Shown: piece by piece, positions 38,260 to 50,516 of the stretch
Position numbering within the stretch: the first letter of the stretch is position 1
How the letters are laid out: each line of letters opens with the position of its first letter
Assembly (NCBI GenBank): GCA_932294295.1
Contig: OW028580.1
Coordinates: 39,589,336-39,653,335 of the forward strand
Reading direction: 5' to 3'
DNA length: 64,000 nucleotides
Origin: Alitta virens
Taxonomy: Eukaryota; Annelida; Polychaeta; Phyllodocida; Nereididae
Notes under the pieces: generated by a model
The model's input: the letters and a program-made list of their open reading frames with translations, nothing else
Databases searched by the model: none
Told to the model about the DNA's origin: nothing
Program-made: the position numbers and the translations under genes

Positions 38260-41200
38260 TTACACTCTCGTGGAATAAAAAAGTTCCTTTTTCAGGGACT
38301 TGCAAAGGGTTTTCCAGAACAAGTCTTGTAAATTAGGAACTTGTGGCCAGGTGAGGTACGTCTTATTTGTGAGAAGGTAGATCAGGCGGGGAGAAAGCAG
38401 GTCGTCATCAATGTCCTCCAACATAACTACGAGTAAGCGATCTCTCTTGTGACCTTCGGCATCCAGTCTCATGTGTGCCATGGCCAACTCAAACTGACAC
38501 CAACGGCTCATAGCAAAATCTTTCGACAGAACAAGGATGGTGCGACGACTTTCAGCGATGCTGCTTACTATGTTTTCCACAATGTCAATGCCTCCTAACC
38601 AATCACGGTGGTGTATACAGAGTTTAAATCCTTTTTCGCCCATATAAGTTTCATCAATATTGGGCAACATTTGCTCTTTTACCCATGGAAGATCTTCACT
38701 GGCATAAGCAACAAAAGCATCATATTTGTATGCAGTTTCATCTTGCATTTCCATATACCTGCCTCGACCTGCCTTCGCAAGAAACAGGGTGTACCTTATG
38801 TGCCACCGATAACGCCATAAAAGATAAAGCCCTAGCAATGCAAACATTGCAAGAATCCCTGAAACTAATGGCCACAGCATAGAAAGCCACCTTTCTTCAC
38901 AATCCAATATGTTTAGATTGACATCTAAGAGTTTCGCATTCAGAGAACCCGATCGGTCCGTACATCTCATCATATCTCTGTTCAGCATGTAGACCAAATG
39001 GGGAGTTGTAGCTGCTTGAAAAACCCATGATCCATCACAAGTGCAGACAAGTGGGTTTTGAACAAGAGAAAGAATTCTTAAATTCGGCAAATAAGTGAAA
39101 GTGCTCCAACTGACAAACATGATTAAATTTCTGTCGAGATGCAGTTCAATAAGCATTGATGCATTCCAGAAGGCGGATGGATCAATATGGGTAATATAGT
39201 TCGAAGTTGCATAAAGAATATTTAAATGACACAAAGAGCTAAACATATGCGGGACCACAGCATAAATTTGACAGGAACTGATATCAAGAACTCTTATATC
39301 AGTTGAATTATGCCAAGGTAAACTGCTAAAACAATGGTTTAACTTGCAATCTGGAGGATGCACATTCATCAATAACAATCCAGAAAAATTCAAAGTCTGT
39401 GCATTTGTTGCAAAATCCGAACGTATTATCAAGTCTGGATTTTGGGACAAATCGAATTCTAAACCAATTAAGTATTTCAGATTCCCAACCATTCCTATCA
39501 AATAATTGGAGTTAACAGAAAGATACTGTAATGAAGATGGGTAGTCTGAGGAATATAGCAGAGTCATTTTATTTTGAGAGAGGTCAACTGTCCTCAAAGT
39601 TGATATATTTATTTTGTTAATAAACGGGAGTCTATTCTGTCTCAGGTATAGCTCAGTCAGCGCACTGTTTACCAGTCCATTTTGTTCTCCATTAAACTTT
39701 TCCAAGCTATTGCCATTCAAATTCAAAATTTTCAAACTAACTAAAGCTTGAAAAGCATTAGAACCAAGTGTGAGGATGTTATTGTTATTCAAATGTAATT
39801 TTTTTAAGTTTGTCATATGGCAAAAAGTATGTGAACGAATGTCACGAAGTTGATTATGTTGTAGGTCTAGATTCTGCAGGTCTGGAATACCTTCAAAATC
39901 TGTAGGACTGAGGCTTTTAAGTTGGTTACGTGATAAATCCAATTCTTGTAAACTCTGAAGACCAAGGAAAACTTGTGAACTTATGTTATTCAGTTTGTTA
40001 CCAGACAAAGACAATAAGGTAAGTTTTACCAGACCATCAAATGCGTTAGGGCTTATTTGGTCAATGTAGTTGTTACTTAAATCTAAGTTTTTCAGTTCTT
40101 GCAGACCATTGAATGAATTAGAGAAAATACTTGGGAAATCATCGTTAGCCAAATTCAAACTAATTAAATTTGTCAAGCCATAAAAACTGTTTGGAGTAAG
40201 CTGTATAAGTGAACTACTGGACATATCAAGAATTTCCAAGCTGGTTAAAGTATCAAATGTGCCAGGCAGAATTGTATCAACTTCACTCTCTGATAAATAT
40301 AAAGTTTGTAAGTGATTAAGCTGCAGGTTCTGTAATGATTTTAACATGGAACTTGATGCGCCAATGACAGTCATATCCAAATTGGTTAAAACAGGGCAAT
40401 CCAAAAGGCTCAACAATCTTAATATAACTTCCTCTTCCATAATAGTATAATACAGATTCAGGATTTTTAAATTCAGCAAGTGATAGGTAGTATTCCTGCC
40501 AAGGTTAATCAGTTCAGTTTCTGATAAATCAAGTTCTTCAAGGCTCTTCAGATTAGCTAACCAACCACTTGCCATATTGATGGAACATCCTGACAAGTTT
40601 AACTTCTTCAAGTTTGTCATATTTCTGAAAGTGGATGTCGCTATATGATCGATGTAGTTGAAAGACAAGTCGAGAGTCTGAACCCTGAATCCTGTGAATG
40701 TACCGCTATCAATTGATGATATGCTGCAGTATGATAATGAGATATAACCAGTTACATTCTTCAGGGGTTGCAGAACCAGGCTAGTAGGTCCAGAAATGAT
40801 GTTGCTATTCAGGTCAACATGAGATAGATTCTTCAATGAACCCAAGCAAGTCAAATTTCCAGGTTTTATGATTCCATTTGCACTCAGGTCAATAGTGTCC
40901 AGTCTTTTCAATGTACACAGTGTAGCAAGGGCAACCTCATATCCATTTGCACTGATAGAAATGGTTTTCAGGTACAGAACAGGGCGAAAACTTTCGCTGG
41001 ACAGATGTCGAATATCATTTTCATCCATTGCCAGTGATTGGAGTCTAGGCATGCAGCTGAAGGCATTGTGTGCAATTGATCTGATGTTATTCCAATAAAC
41101 ATTAAGATCAGTGACCTCACTGTAGTCATTGCAGGAGTTTGGTCTTTTCAGTGTTCCAAAGTTCCCCATGGCAATTTCGACATTTTCCGTCCCTTCAGGT

Positions 41201-41355
41201 AGGTGAGGGAGTTCATTCCAATAGCCATCTGGACATTCGACTGAATTTTGCTCCATTTTACAATTGCATCCCACAGGACATTTGCTTCTAATGATGGCTG
41301 CTACCGAAGTGATGTAATAAAACAGAAGCACCCAATTTAATCGTAAAAAATACAT
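38260..41355 (-). CDS. Toll-like receptor, single cysteine cluster, intronless
   Basis: About 1031 aa in one exon. The ATG at 41355 is chosen because it starts directly before a signal peptide (MYFLRLNWVLLFYYITSVAA). Then come an N-terminal Cys cap (CPVGCNCKM) and more than twenty LRRs with LxxLxLxxN signatures. One C-terminal LRR cap follows (NPLVCTCDGSWVF with later Cys pair), then a TM helix at about residues 826-848 and a TIR domain at about 878-1025 (YDAFVAYASED, box 2 RDWLGG, final FW). A single CxC cap places it with vertebrate-like (V-type) TLRs. It would sense microbial ligands at the membrane and signal through TIR adaptors. The BB-loop proline is Gly. AATAAA on - lies at 38064-38059. 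Confidence 0.93.
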   Translation of the reverse strand: MYFLRLNWVLLFYYITSVAAIIRSKCPVGCNCKMEQNSVECPDGYWNELPHLPEGTENVEIAMGNFGTLKRPNSCNDYSEVTDLNVYWNNIRSIAHNAFSCMPRLQSLAMDENDIRHLSSESFRPVLYLKTISISANGYEVALATLCTLKRLDTIDLSANGIIKPGNLTCLGSLKNLSHVDLNSNIISGPTSLVLQPLKNVTGYISLSYCSISSIDSGTFTGFRVQTLDLSFNYIDHIATSTFRNMTNLKKLNLSGCSINMASGWLANLKSLEELDLSETELINLGRNTTYHLLNLKILNLYYTIMEEEVILRLLSLLDCPVLTNLDMTVIGASSSMLKSLQNLQLNHLQTLYLSESEVDTILPGTFDTLTSLEILDMSSSSLIQLTPNSFYGLTNLISLNLANDDFPSIFSNSFNGLQELKNLDLSNNYIDQISPNAFDGLVKLTLLSLSGNKLNNISSQVFLGLQSLQELDLSRNQLKSLSPTDFEGIPDLQNLDLQHNQLRDIRSHTFCHMTNLKKLHLNNNNILTLGSNAFQALVSLKILNLNGNSLEKFNGEQNGLVNSALTELYLRQNRLPFINKINISTLRTVDLSQNKMTLLYSSDYPSSLQYLSVNSNYLIGMVGNLKYLIGLEFDLSQNPDLIIRSDFATNAQTLNFSGLLLMNVHPPDCKLNHCFSSLPWHNSTDIRVLDISSCQIYAVVPHMFSSLCHLNILYATSNYITHIDPSAFWNASMLIELHLDRNLIMFVSWSTFTYLPNLRILSLVQNPLVCTCDGSWVFQAATTPHLVYMLNRDMMRCTDRSGSLNAKLLDVNLNILDCEERWLSMLWPLVSGILAMFALLGLYLLWRYRWHIRYTLFLAKAGRGRYMEMQDETAYKYDAFVAYASEDLPWVKEQMLPNIDETYMGEKGFKLCIHHRDWLGGIDIVENIVSSIAESRRTILVLSKDFAMSRWCQFELAMAHMRLDAEGHKRDRLLVVMLEDIDDDLLSPRLIYLLTNKTYLTWPQVPNLQDLFWKTLCKSLKKELFYSTRV

Positions 41356-42385
41356 ATTCCTAATGCGCAAGTGTAGCCTCACTGTTCAACTTATTTGCAG
41401 TAAACTGCCAAAGCCAAAGGAACAGACATATATATTGTAATAAATGTTCACTAATGTTTCATTACAAGTTTCAAAAGTTGAATACATGTATTACATGAGA
41501 TTCCAATTAAAGTTTTTTTCTTATTTTTATCTATGTCCTGCTCAGTTTCCTTGTTCAAGCAATAAAAATTAAAATAGATCTGTTCCAAAAGTCATGCTAA
41601 CTAAACCATAATAATAATATATACATATAATAATTTTGATTTTACATTGAAACTCTACATAAGACCACTCAATATCAGATCCATCCGGATTTTATCATTT
41701 CGTTTGGGTTACATCATTTTAATAACAATGTAAAAAAATCAATTTGAGATGATCTGGATATTAGGAAGATTTAAGTGATTCTCAATTTAAATAACTAGTC
41801 TCATATTTCACCCACTTATTACTTGCAGGTTCATAAAACACATCACGTAGCATACTGTGTACCTGGTGATGCTGAGAAATTAATACACCTATCTTAGAAT
41901 ATCTTTTCCAACAGTTGACTTAATTTAAGGGTTCCACTGTACTATTCCATTAATATTAATGGAAAAACCAGTAATTTGCAGAATGTTTAATTAAAGATTC
42001 ATTACAAACCAGGAAGGATGTGGTGCACACCTGTTTCCAAAAATATAGAAAGTTCTATGTCCACAACATCCTTCAAATCAGACTGTTAAATGAAAACAAG
42101 TATCACATCCCCTTATTGAATGTTTTCCATTAAATATATTTTTGTAAAACTTTTGACCATAATAATCCACAATTTTCAAAAGGGTGCCACTTTTTTTCAA
42201 ATACTTTATAATATCAATCCATACGTAATCAAATCGCTATAGTATGCATATTATTTTAAATGATTTAGTTATATTCTATGTATATGATGATGTTTCTTAT
42301 TTATTTTAAATATTTATAATAAGGTGACAATAGGAATACCAGTAAAAATAACAAAAAGTATATTTTGCAAAACATATATTTCAAT
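41356..42385. other. Intergenic stretch, TLR upstream region
   Basis: AT-rich. It should contain the TLR promoter, but no TATA box or other element could be assigned. Confidence 0.35.
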
Positions 42386-45300
42386 TTATTTCTGTACACC
42401 ATGGCCATGAATTTTTTCAATAGTGTCAACCTTGACATCCGTTGTTTCAACACTGGCGCTAGTATTTTCATCAATTATATGAATTGTCTCTCTACAACCG
42501 ACACTGTCATCATTGACATAAGCTGCCTCAGCATTGACATTCAATGTATCTGTAATGACATCATCACTTTCATCATTGACATATACCGCTTCTGTACTGA
42601 CAGTATCAGTTTCAGCATTGGCATAAACAGTTTCTGTGTGGACATTGTTGACATCAGCATTGACAAACACCTTCAGCATTGACATGCAATCTTTTGGCAT
42701 TTGCACCAATATCAGTATTGACACAAGGGGTTTCAGAATTGACATAATCAACGTTTGAGGGCATCAGTGATGGAGTATCAGTTGCAGCAACTGGTGAAGT
42801 GACTTCATCCACAGTTTCCTCATATATATATATATGTTGCTTGACTGGTCAAATTCATTTGGCGTATCCTCATCATGCTTGACCCTTCCTCCCAAATGGA
42901 AGTACATCATTTCATAAGTGTCGCATACTATTCCTAAGGGTGAAAAAAAGGTTCATAGAGAAAAAGTACATAAATAAGCTCCGTTTCAAAAAAGATTCAT
43001 AATTCAGACTTCTTTTTTTCCTCTGTTCGAAGATCCCCTCCCCAGCTTTCTTTTTAATAAAGAAAGTACCCGCCAACCACCTCCTTACCACTTTTTGTTT
43101 TTCATCCCTGCCCCCCAACTTTTTCAAAAATCCTTTCAATACCGATACCCCTGTCACTTTGTTTTAATAGAACAACCCTAATGAGAACTTTTTTGAACTA
43201 ATCATTACCTTTGCAGATTTAGTAATTTTCAAAATAAATTCATTACATTCAAAGAGGTAAAACGAGTCGATGTGATAACAAAACATATTACCTTTGATGC
43301 AATGAATTACATTACTGCTTGAGACAGCGGAAAATTTCAAAAACATCAATTTCTTGGTCATCTTCAAGTTTGTCCAAGTTTGTCCAAAAGGCAAGAGAAA
43401 ATGCAGTAAATGCCTGTCCATTCAACACCATCTCTGAAATATAATATCAATAACAAAAATATGATTCTGGCTTTTTATGTGTCAATATAATCTCAGTTGT
43501 ATCATTTGAAGCATGGCACCCTTTTTGTATTAACAACTATTCAACATTGATCCAAGAACGTTGACGAATCTGAATATAACACTAACTTCAACATTTTAGA
43601 GAGTATTCTCAAACGCTTATACAAGAACATCCAACAGATACGTCTTTAAACATGACAATAATTGGAAAACACATGCAGCATTCAATGTGTCAACCTTTAG
43701 ACAGCCAGTAAATATCTTTTACTACTAACATTTTTGGGGCTGTGCCACTTGAAGTGTTGGGTGGGGGTGGGCAGGAAGCTTTTCTCCATAAGAGAAAAAG
43801 AGGGCGGGGGTGGATGATCATTATTTTCTTAATATCTTTATTTAAGTGGGAGTGGAGGGCGCTCGTCAAAAAACAAAAGGCGAGATGGTCCGAAAATTTT
43901 CCTTTCCACCCCCACCCCATATTTTTAAACGGAAAAACCCTTGCTAGTAAATACTTTTGAAGATATTTGATAAGCACACTAATGAACCAATTGCTCATAA
44001 TTGCTTGACAACACTGGAGAGGCCAATGGGCATATGAACCCAGAAGTGCAGACCATAGTTTTGTTGATATTGTGATATTTTTTACACTTCGTGTGACCGA
44101 GTCTTGGCCGCTCACAGTTTTTTAAGACATCTGCAGAAGGATGATAAACCAATATAGAGTTAAGACATTTATACATTGAGACATTTTAGTCTGATAATTT
44201 TAGATCTTAAGGTATAATATATTTGTGACATTGTCTTTTTAATACAAATCACACCAACTCAATAAAATATAAAAAAATACATTAAAAATTTAAATAAAAC
44301 AACTACTAAATAAAACATCTTTATCATTAACTCTGATAATATTAACAGCAATGTCCAACTTTGTTCATTAAACTTTACTATAAAAACACAAAGATAATTG
44401 AATATAAAAATAAAAAATTACCACCTTTAAGTTTGGATTTTTAAGAAAAGTTTTTACTTTGATACTCACAAGCAGTCATCTGAGATATTAAGGTATAATA
44501 TATTTGCGACATTGCTCTTGTAATACAATTCCAGCAACTCAGCAAATACCAATGGCAATGTGAAACTTCGCTCAGTTAGCTACACTATAAACACTCACAA
44601 GCAATGCACCAAAACAGGAGCTGTGCTGTCATACTTGATATTTTTCTCCTTGACAGCATCACAAATCGCAAGGAATATTTCCAAGATCCACAGAAGACAT
44701 TGAAGAACATTGATCTGAAGTCAAATAATTGCAGAGCTATACCTTTCAATAATTTGAAGCTTCAGTGCCCTTCACCACACATACATGGCCAATTGTGCTA
44801 CTTGAATAAATGCATGGAAAACGCATGGTTTTTGCCTCATTTCTCACGGAAAACGCACGTGGCACATTTGGCCATGTGCGAACAAGTAGACATAGAGACA
44901 GGCTGATGAGCCCCAGGAGGTGCGCAAATTGATTTCATTTTATGTCAGTCAGCGCAACAAGATGTGGCATACACAATGTAGAGATGGCATGCTGACTTTG
45001 GGAATGTGCAATTACATCAGTTAACGTTGATGATCGAAGAGTTATGGGTTTACAACTGCTTAAGCTGAGAAAAAGCAACAGGCCTATAGGAAGCACTAGC
45101 ACTGTAGCAGATTAAAAAGACAATAAGATGACATTACTACACATTTTTAAATGGATGACTTCCCAGAATAGATGATGTCATCAAACAATAGTTGTCTTCT
45201 ACGGTGGCAGTGACCTCTTGTGGTGTTTTTTTATGCCCATTAAGACATAATTACAATTTCCAACTGTCATCCACAACCATTTTAATTAAATAAACATAAG

Positions 45301-45435
45301 TCTTACCACTTGAACAGAAAGAGCAAACTCCCTGATAGTAATGAGCTCATTTGTTCTGACTGAACTGCATTCAATTTTAAATGGAGGCATGGCGTTGATA
45401 TCTCCTTCCATTTCAGGATATTAGACTCCTTCTAA
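42386..45435 (-). pseudogene. Receptor-type tyrosine phosphatase distal domain, decayed
   Basis: Exons on -: 45435-45307 has YPEMEGD, PPFKIE and ITIREFALSVQ, the pre-WPD part of a PTP domain. Around 44120-43960 lies a degenerate middle part. 43433-43316 has the P-loop region DGVEWTGIYCIF then LLDKL and IDVFEIFRCLKQ. 42933-42386 has IVCDTYEMMYFHL (the MVQTxxQY block) and an acidic tail with repeated VN[AD] words. The P-loop arginine is Trp, so even an intact copy would be a catalytically dead D2-type domain. Damage: an in-frame TAA before YPEMEGD; a 10-bp tandem duplication at 43366-43385 that shifts frame; frame changes in the tail, one at an AT microsatellite near 42822-42835; and splice phases that do not match. 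Confidence 0.6.
42940..43180. repeat. Poly-pyrimidine-rich interspersed repeat copy
   Basis: T/C-rich sequence (ccctgccccccaactttttc) ending aacaaccctaatga. It resembles in composition and ends the stretches at 43740-43940 and 45748-46010. Possibly a non-autonomous element family; boundaries unclear. Confidence 0.3.
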
Positions 45436-45747
45436 CTGAAAGCAGACAAAATGATTACAAAAAGTCTTGGTAAGTGGGACTGAGTAGGTAATAATCCATC
45501 CATTTTGGTTAATTCATGTGTATTATTTCCACATCTGTTCATCTACCACAAGGTTTTCCAATTGATCTAAGTCAAGAACTTAGAACTCAGGATTTGCAAG
45601 TGTATTTACATAGTACACCTGTATATAAAAATATGCAAATTCATGATGACCCTTCTGAGATTGAGGGATTAGTACTCGGATCACAGTACAAAAGGGTACA
45701 ATGATTAAATTGTATTGCAATTCTTTCTCACCGGGTCCAGGTAGGTT

Positions 45748-46010
45748 AATTAGGGCTGTTCCATATAAAAATGTGGGGGGGGGGGGGGATTGACAGGAAA
45801 ATGTTCACCTCCATCCCTGTTTTTTGACAGACCCTGTCCGCCCCCCCCCCCTCCCCCTCATCGCCCTTTCTTCTTCATTAAGATATTAAAAAAATACTGG
45901 TCATCCCTCTTTTTCTCTTTTGGGGATCCCCCCCCCCCCAAACCCCGCTTATCAAAAACCTTCCTGTCCACCGGCCCCTCCCCTTTTTTTAAGAAAACCT
46001 ATTAGCAATA
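45748..46010. repeat. G- and C-run-rich repeat copy
   Basis: It starts ttagggctgttccatataaa, has a G run at 45775-45788 and several C runs, and shares its layout with 42940-43180 read on the other strand. The run lengths may be unreliable in the assembly. Confidence 0.3.
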
Positions 46011-46011
46011 A

Positions 46012-46680
46012 TATATGACTCTATTCAGCAACCAAAACTTAGAACATATAAACTCATCAAACCAGATTATAGAATTGAACCATACCTTCTGTTAAACTTG
46101 GGTAGAAAAACTTATAATAAAATAGCTAGATTCAGAACCAGTTCCCATAACCTTCGTGTAGAAACAGGTAGACATGAAAGACCATTAATACCTGTAGAAG
46201 AGAGACTATGTACGAAATGTAACTTAAATTAAGTTGAGGATGAGATACACTCATTAATAATATGTCCAAATAACACACCACTGCGCCTACGACTGTTTGA
46301 TCTAGCTAGAGTTTACAGATATGATTTTGACATAATGAATGACACCAATAAATATATATCCATCATGTGCTCAAAGGAATCTGAGCTACTGAGGTGCCTG
46401 GGAAAATTCTTAATTGATATTGATATGTGAGTTATATGTTCTCCATCTTCTGACACTGTACAATATATATACATAGATGTTACTATAAACATTATTTAAA
46501 AAAAAAAATTAAGTTTGGGGGCTGAAACCGCGTTACTAGTATAACATATGCTTATCTAGTTTACAAATGTTATTTGAACATTTCTGTATTTTCTGTATTC
46601 CTGTATTTTCTGTTCTTTATTTTATTTATGACATATGTATCATGGATGATATTTTACTGTCAATAAAAATTATATATATA
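46012..46680 (+). mobile_element. LINE 3' fragment (C-terminus of ORF2 and tail)
   Basis: The frame encodes KLRTYKLIKPDYRIEPYL, SSHNLRVETGRHERPLIPVE, ERLCTKC and EIHSLIICPN, the C-terminal block with Cys/His ligands found at the end of many non-LTR retrotransposon polyproteins. One in-frame stop interrupts it (after CNLN). It ends in ATATAT-rich sequence after AATAAA (about 46661). Confidence 0.6.
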
Positions 46681-46724
46681 ATATTTATTCATTGACAATA
46701 CTAATTGCTAACTTTTTTTCCAGT

Positions 46725-47613
46725 TGTCGAAGGTTTCTTGTGACGTTCTGCTCAACCACTCCTCTCTGTGGCAGCTTTCAAGTCTATCGCTATCCTGGTG
46801 TTCAAGAAGCCATCTTAGATGTACTGGAAGGCCATGTTAATATAAAGAGCTCAAGGTCTACGATGCATTTCCAGCTAATAAAGAGGCATGCTCCAAACAT
46901 TGTTGATGTGCTATTATCCAATACAGTATGTGGATCATTAGACCAACATGTAGTAAACTTAGTGAAATATGTGCTTATTTATGTGAATCAAACATTCAAC
47001 AGCCACACAATCCCTACCCAGGATCGTTATGGGCTTCCTGATAAAAGCCCTTATGAGTTCTTCCCAGGCTTTCCAGTGGTGCTGGGGAACTCTTATTATG
47101 CTATGGACAAAGACAAAATTTCTGATGACAGTTATTGTCGGAAAATGTCAGGCAGCCACCCTATCCTTAGTCCAGGCATATTCACCTTGTTTTGTAGACA
47201 CAGAATATGCCTGGGCTTTTCTCTAATGACGTCATAAGAAAGTCCAAGAACTGCTTTCAACATCTTCTTGACACGCTTCATGGGAGTACCTTCCACAGCT
47301 GAGGATCATCTATGATAATTGTTGTAACCTCCATCAATTTTGTGTGAACCTAAAACCTTCAAGGCTCAGTGAAACCATCTTCTTGATTGACAGACTGCAT
47401 TTCCAAGATCACAGCGCATGCACAGAGGGTTACAGCACCAATGCCTATAATAGTGATCCCACCATCAAGACCATCAACACACAAGTGAATGAACAAGCAA
47501 ATTCAGATCCCCGAAAACTGAGAAAGCAGGTTTCTTACATGAAGCCGGAAAATGTCATGATCCATGTGAAAGTTTTTTTGGCTGAGAGAAATCGGAGAAT
47601 GAGAGAAAAATAA
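46725..47613 (+). pseudogene. KDZ-type transposase relic
   Basis: 46725-47241 encodes CGSFQVYRYPGVQEAILDVL and SPGIFTLFCRHRICLGF. A second frame to 47613 has IYDNCCNLHQFCVNLKPSRL, DRLHFQDHSACTEGYSTNAY, NTQVNEQANS and RKLRKQVSYM. These match the conserved C-terminal part of Kyakuja-Dileera-Zisupton transposases (GIFTLFCxHxxCxGF, YDNxCxLH, NTQVNEQxNSxLRK). A stop and frame change near 47235-47330 break it, and the N-terminal half is missing. Confidence 0.6.
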
Positions 47614-50070
47614 ATAATGAAATAATAGATAAGTGCAACTTATTTTAATATTTGTATTCTTAGAAATGTCCGCATGCTATGTTGCCATTCAGAATGTTTG
47701 GTATAGTGTAGAATAAAAAATCAATGCTTCTGATTGACAATTCATTTACATGTAGTAGTAAGAGTCAATAAGGTGTCTTAATTGTTTAAAAGTTCAAAAT
47801 ATCTGTAGCTGTATGATGGTCATTGAAATTGAAATGTAAAGTAATAAACCCTCTTAGGTATATTGTGTCAGTTTTACAATTTATATTTCGAGCCTTAGAT
47901 GAGGTCCTTGATACAGGTTGTCAATATTACCAGTACATTCATTGAATATGTACTGGCTGTCAGTAGTTACAAGTGACCGTGTACTTACTGACACTTGTAA
48001 AACCCCAAGTCTGGTTAGCACAGAATTGCCAGTAGATGGCTGAAAAAGTTTATATCCAGACAGTCTGTAGTATCAGTGAAGTGTGTACTTCCTGACTAGT
48101 ATTTTAACAACACTGCTGATCTAACAACTGTCAGTAATCTGGCAAAAATTGTCCTTTGCAGACCGTCAGTAGCATCAGCTCAGTGTGTGTTTCTAGACGT
48201 CTATGTGATAGTATAATAGACTAACTGCTGGTTCAAAAACCCGTCTGTAATCTGGTAAAAAGTAACCTCTACAGACTGTCAGTCAGAAGATCTACGCTAC
48301 TGTCATCGTCCTCCGCCACGTCCGCCAGGTGGCTACGTGTCTCACGACGGTGGCGACCTCTGCCACAGTAGCATCAGTACAGCTTATGCTACTAGACGTC
48401 CTCAAATGCAAGATTAGTTACATACACCCTTTGTGAGTGAGTGCCAAAGAAGCTTGCGAGTCCAACCAATAGGTCATTATTGAAATTGATTAATTAGCTG
48501 CAATATCTGGTGTTTATGATTACAGAAACTTACAAAAACATCTTCAGTGTTGATATGTTCAGTAGTCTCATCCGACCCCACATTCAAATGAATGTGGAAC
48601 CATTCCCCTACAAGAAAATCACACTGCAATAATATAAAGTGCGCTTGTTTAATTACGCTTCATATTTTTCAAATAATCAGTATTATGATCATCTTTGATT
48701 TGAAACTTGAAATTATCAAGATCAGAACAACAGACTATGAGGGGAATGATTAGGTATTTTTTAATGCGACGGTTTTGTATGTGTGTTGTGTGCCAGGGCT
48801 ACCTATAAATCATGTGGAAATCTTAATAAACATACCGCGTTTTGATGCTCTTCTTTGTGGCCGCCGGGTGTAATTTGAGGTGCATTCTTTCACCAGCTGG
48901 AGAAAATAATTATAATGAATAAGTTGAATAATTCTTCAGGCAAACTTACAATCCCATCCCATATTAATTACTGCAGACATGGACTACAAAATAACTTAAT
49001 CACGCAACGAACGACTAAAATATTCAGAAATACAGACATCATTTGAAATACCAAGTGCTTATGACATTAATACTTTGTATGTGTAGACTGCTAAGTTTAA
49101 TTAGCGCAGTAAACGCTTTATTGTTAATCATGAAAATTTTGCTTGTGCATTTGTAGTATTGCTTTGATAAAATTACATTTAAATTAATGCTGAATGACAA
49201 TTTTGACAGCTTTTTACTAATACAACATTCAAATAAACACAGAAAATACAGAAATGTAGAAAATATATGTACATGACAAGGATAAGGCAACAGCATATAC
49301 TTCCTTTATATAAGAAATGAGATAAAATGTACATGACTATGCGAAATAGCAGTATTTAAAACAAAGTAAAGTTTTAACTCAACTGAGTATTGACAATGAT
49401 GGCTTAATCGGACAGAACATACACTTTTTGTCTGATTACTCCAGACCTGGCAATAGAGAAAACTGTTATTGCCAGAGCTGACCTGATCAGAGAACTAGTG
49501 CACATGGTGTAAAGAAGGAACTCTTTCCCTCAATCTCTTCTCTAATGAAGAGATTACAATTATTAATTTCATTTCAACTTTTCAATTGTAATTTATGTTA
49601 CTTTTTTTCACATTGTACTTAGAGTATCTAAATAAATAATATATATATAATCTTAAATGAAGCTGAATTTTACTACTTATGTTTATTCAAATATTTTATC
49701 TTCATAGATAGTATTGGTCATTACCTTGAATTCATAATCAATCCTCGATGCACCACATGACTTTGTTCTGGTGAAAATAAACTGTAACACTGGGATGCTG
49801 GTATTTCCAAGCAAACCACCCATCGTGACAGCTCAGTAAAGAAAATCATACTGATCCTGCAGGAAGATATATATAAAAAAAAAAATATATATATATCATT
49901 GGGGTGCAGCCATTTGCCTGACTTGTACATTCAAACTAAACTGTAGCAGCTGCTGCAATTAGTTTTATAATTGTATCAGATTTTGTGGTATCCAAATTAA
50001 TTGAACTAAACTTCTACACATAGGTTTTACTCAGAACTCTGACCCAATGTCATATTCTTTGTGTACACAT
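47614..50070. other. Repeat-poor flank with diverged duplications
   Basis: Diverged copies of a word set (cagac-gtcagtagcatcag) recur at about 48058, 48158 and 48270. An imperfect GC-rich hairpin lies at about 48290-48390 (gctactgt...ccgccac against ggtggcgacc...acagtagc). A possible small exon on - (48896-48835) could be part of the phosphatase-like locus but cannot be joined in phase. A TA microsatellite lies at about 49868-49898. Confidence 0.35.
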
Positions 50071-50516
50071 TGTAAAAGTCCATGTCATTAAAGACTCCAG
50101 TTTAATGGCATTGCAGTCCAAAAGTCAAAGTGACTGTCCAATGTAGACTTTCAACTGAGTCTCATCTCAGCTTGAAGCAAGTCAAGTTCTCCCAGTTCCA
50201 AAGTGGGTAGAGTCCAAGTGCAGTAAGCACAATATATGCAGAGTCCAAAGTGTACAAGTAATAACACAAGAGTGGTTTTGCTTCCTCAGCTGGCAAGATG
50301 AAACTGATATTTTTATTGTGCACAGGGTATATGTATTAAAGGTACAATTCATGCAGTTTCCCCCCAGCAGGGCTGAGAGGGAATTATCAACCAATCACAA
50401 CACAGTAAATTCCACATTCCATGGGGTGATACCTCCCCCAAACAGGGTTGCTACCAGCATCTTTCACCGACAGGGGGCGTTTTTCAGTGGGCATGTTGAA
50501 ATTTGCTCCTCCAATT
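50071..50516 (-). repeat. 3' LTR of Gypsy element, distal (U5-side) part
   Basis: Starts TGTAAAAGTCC. 50071-50271 matches 63800-64000 at all but two of 201 positions (a C/T near 50191 and an A/G near 50249). On the minus strand the LTR ends here in CTTTTACA. AATAAA on - lies at 50317-50312. The rest of this LTR continues beyond the inserted LINE at 56631-57670. Confidence 0.85.

Noticed and set aside
41355..41382. TLR start at 41382
   Set aside because: That codon is GTG; the ATG at 41355 sits directly before the signal peptide.
48540..48896. Extra exons of the phosphatase-like locus
   Set aside because: Two candidate exons have acceptable splice sites, but their phases do not join and they show no clear family motif.
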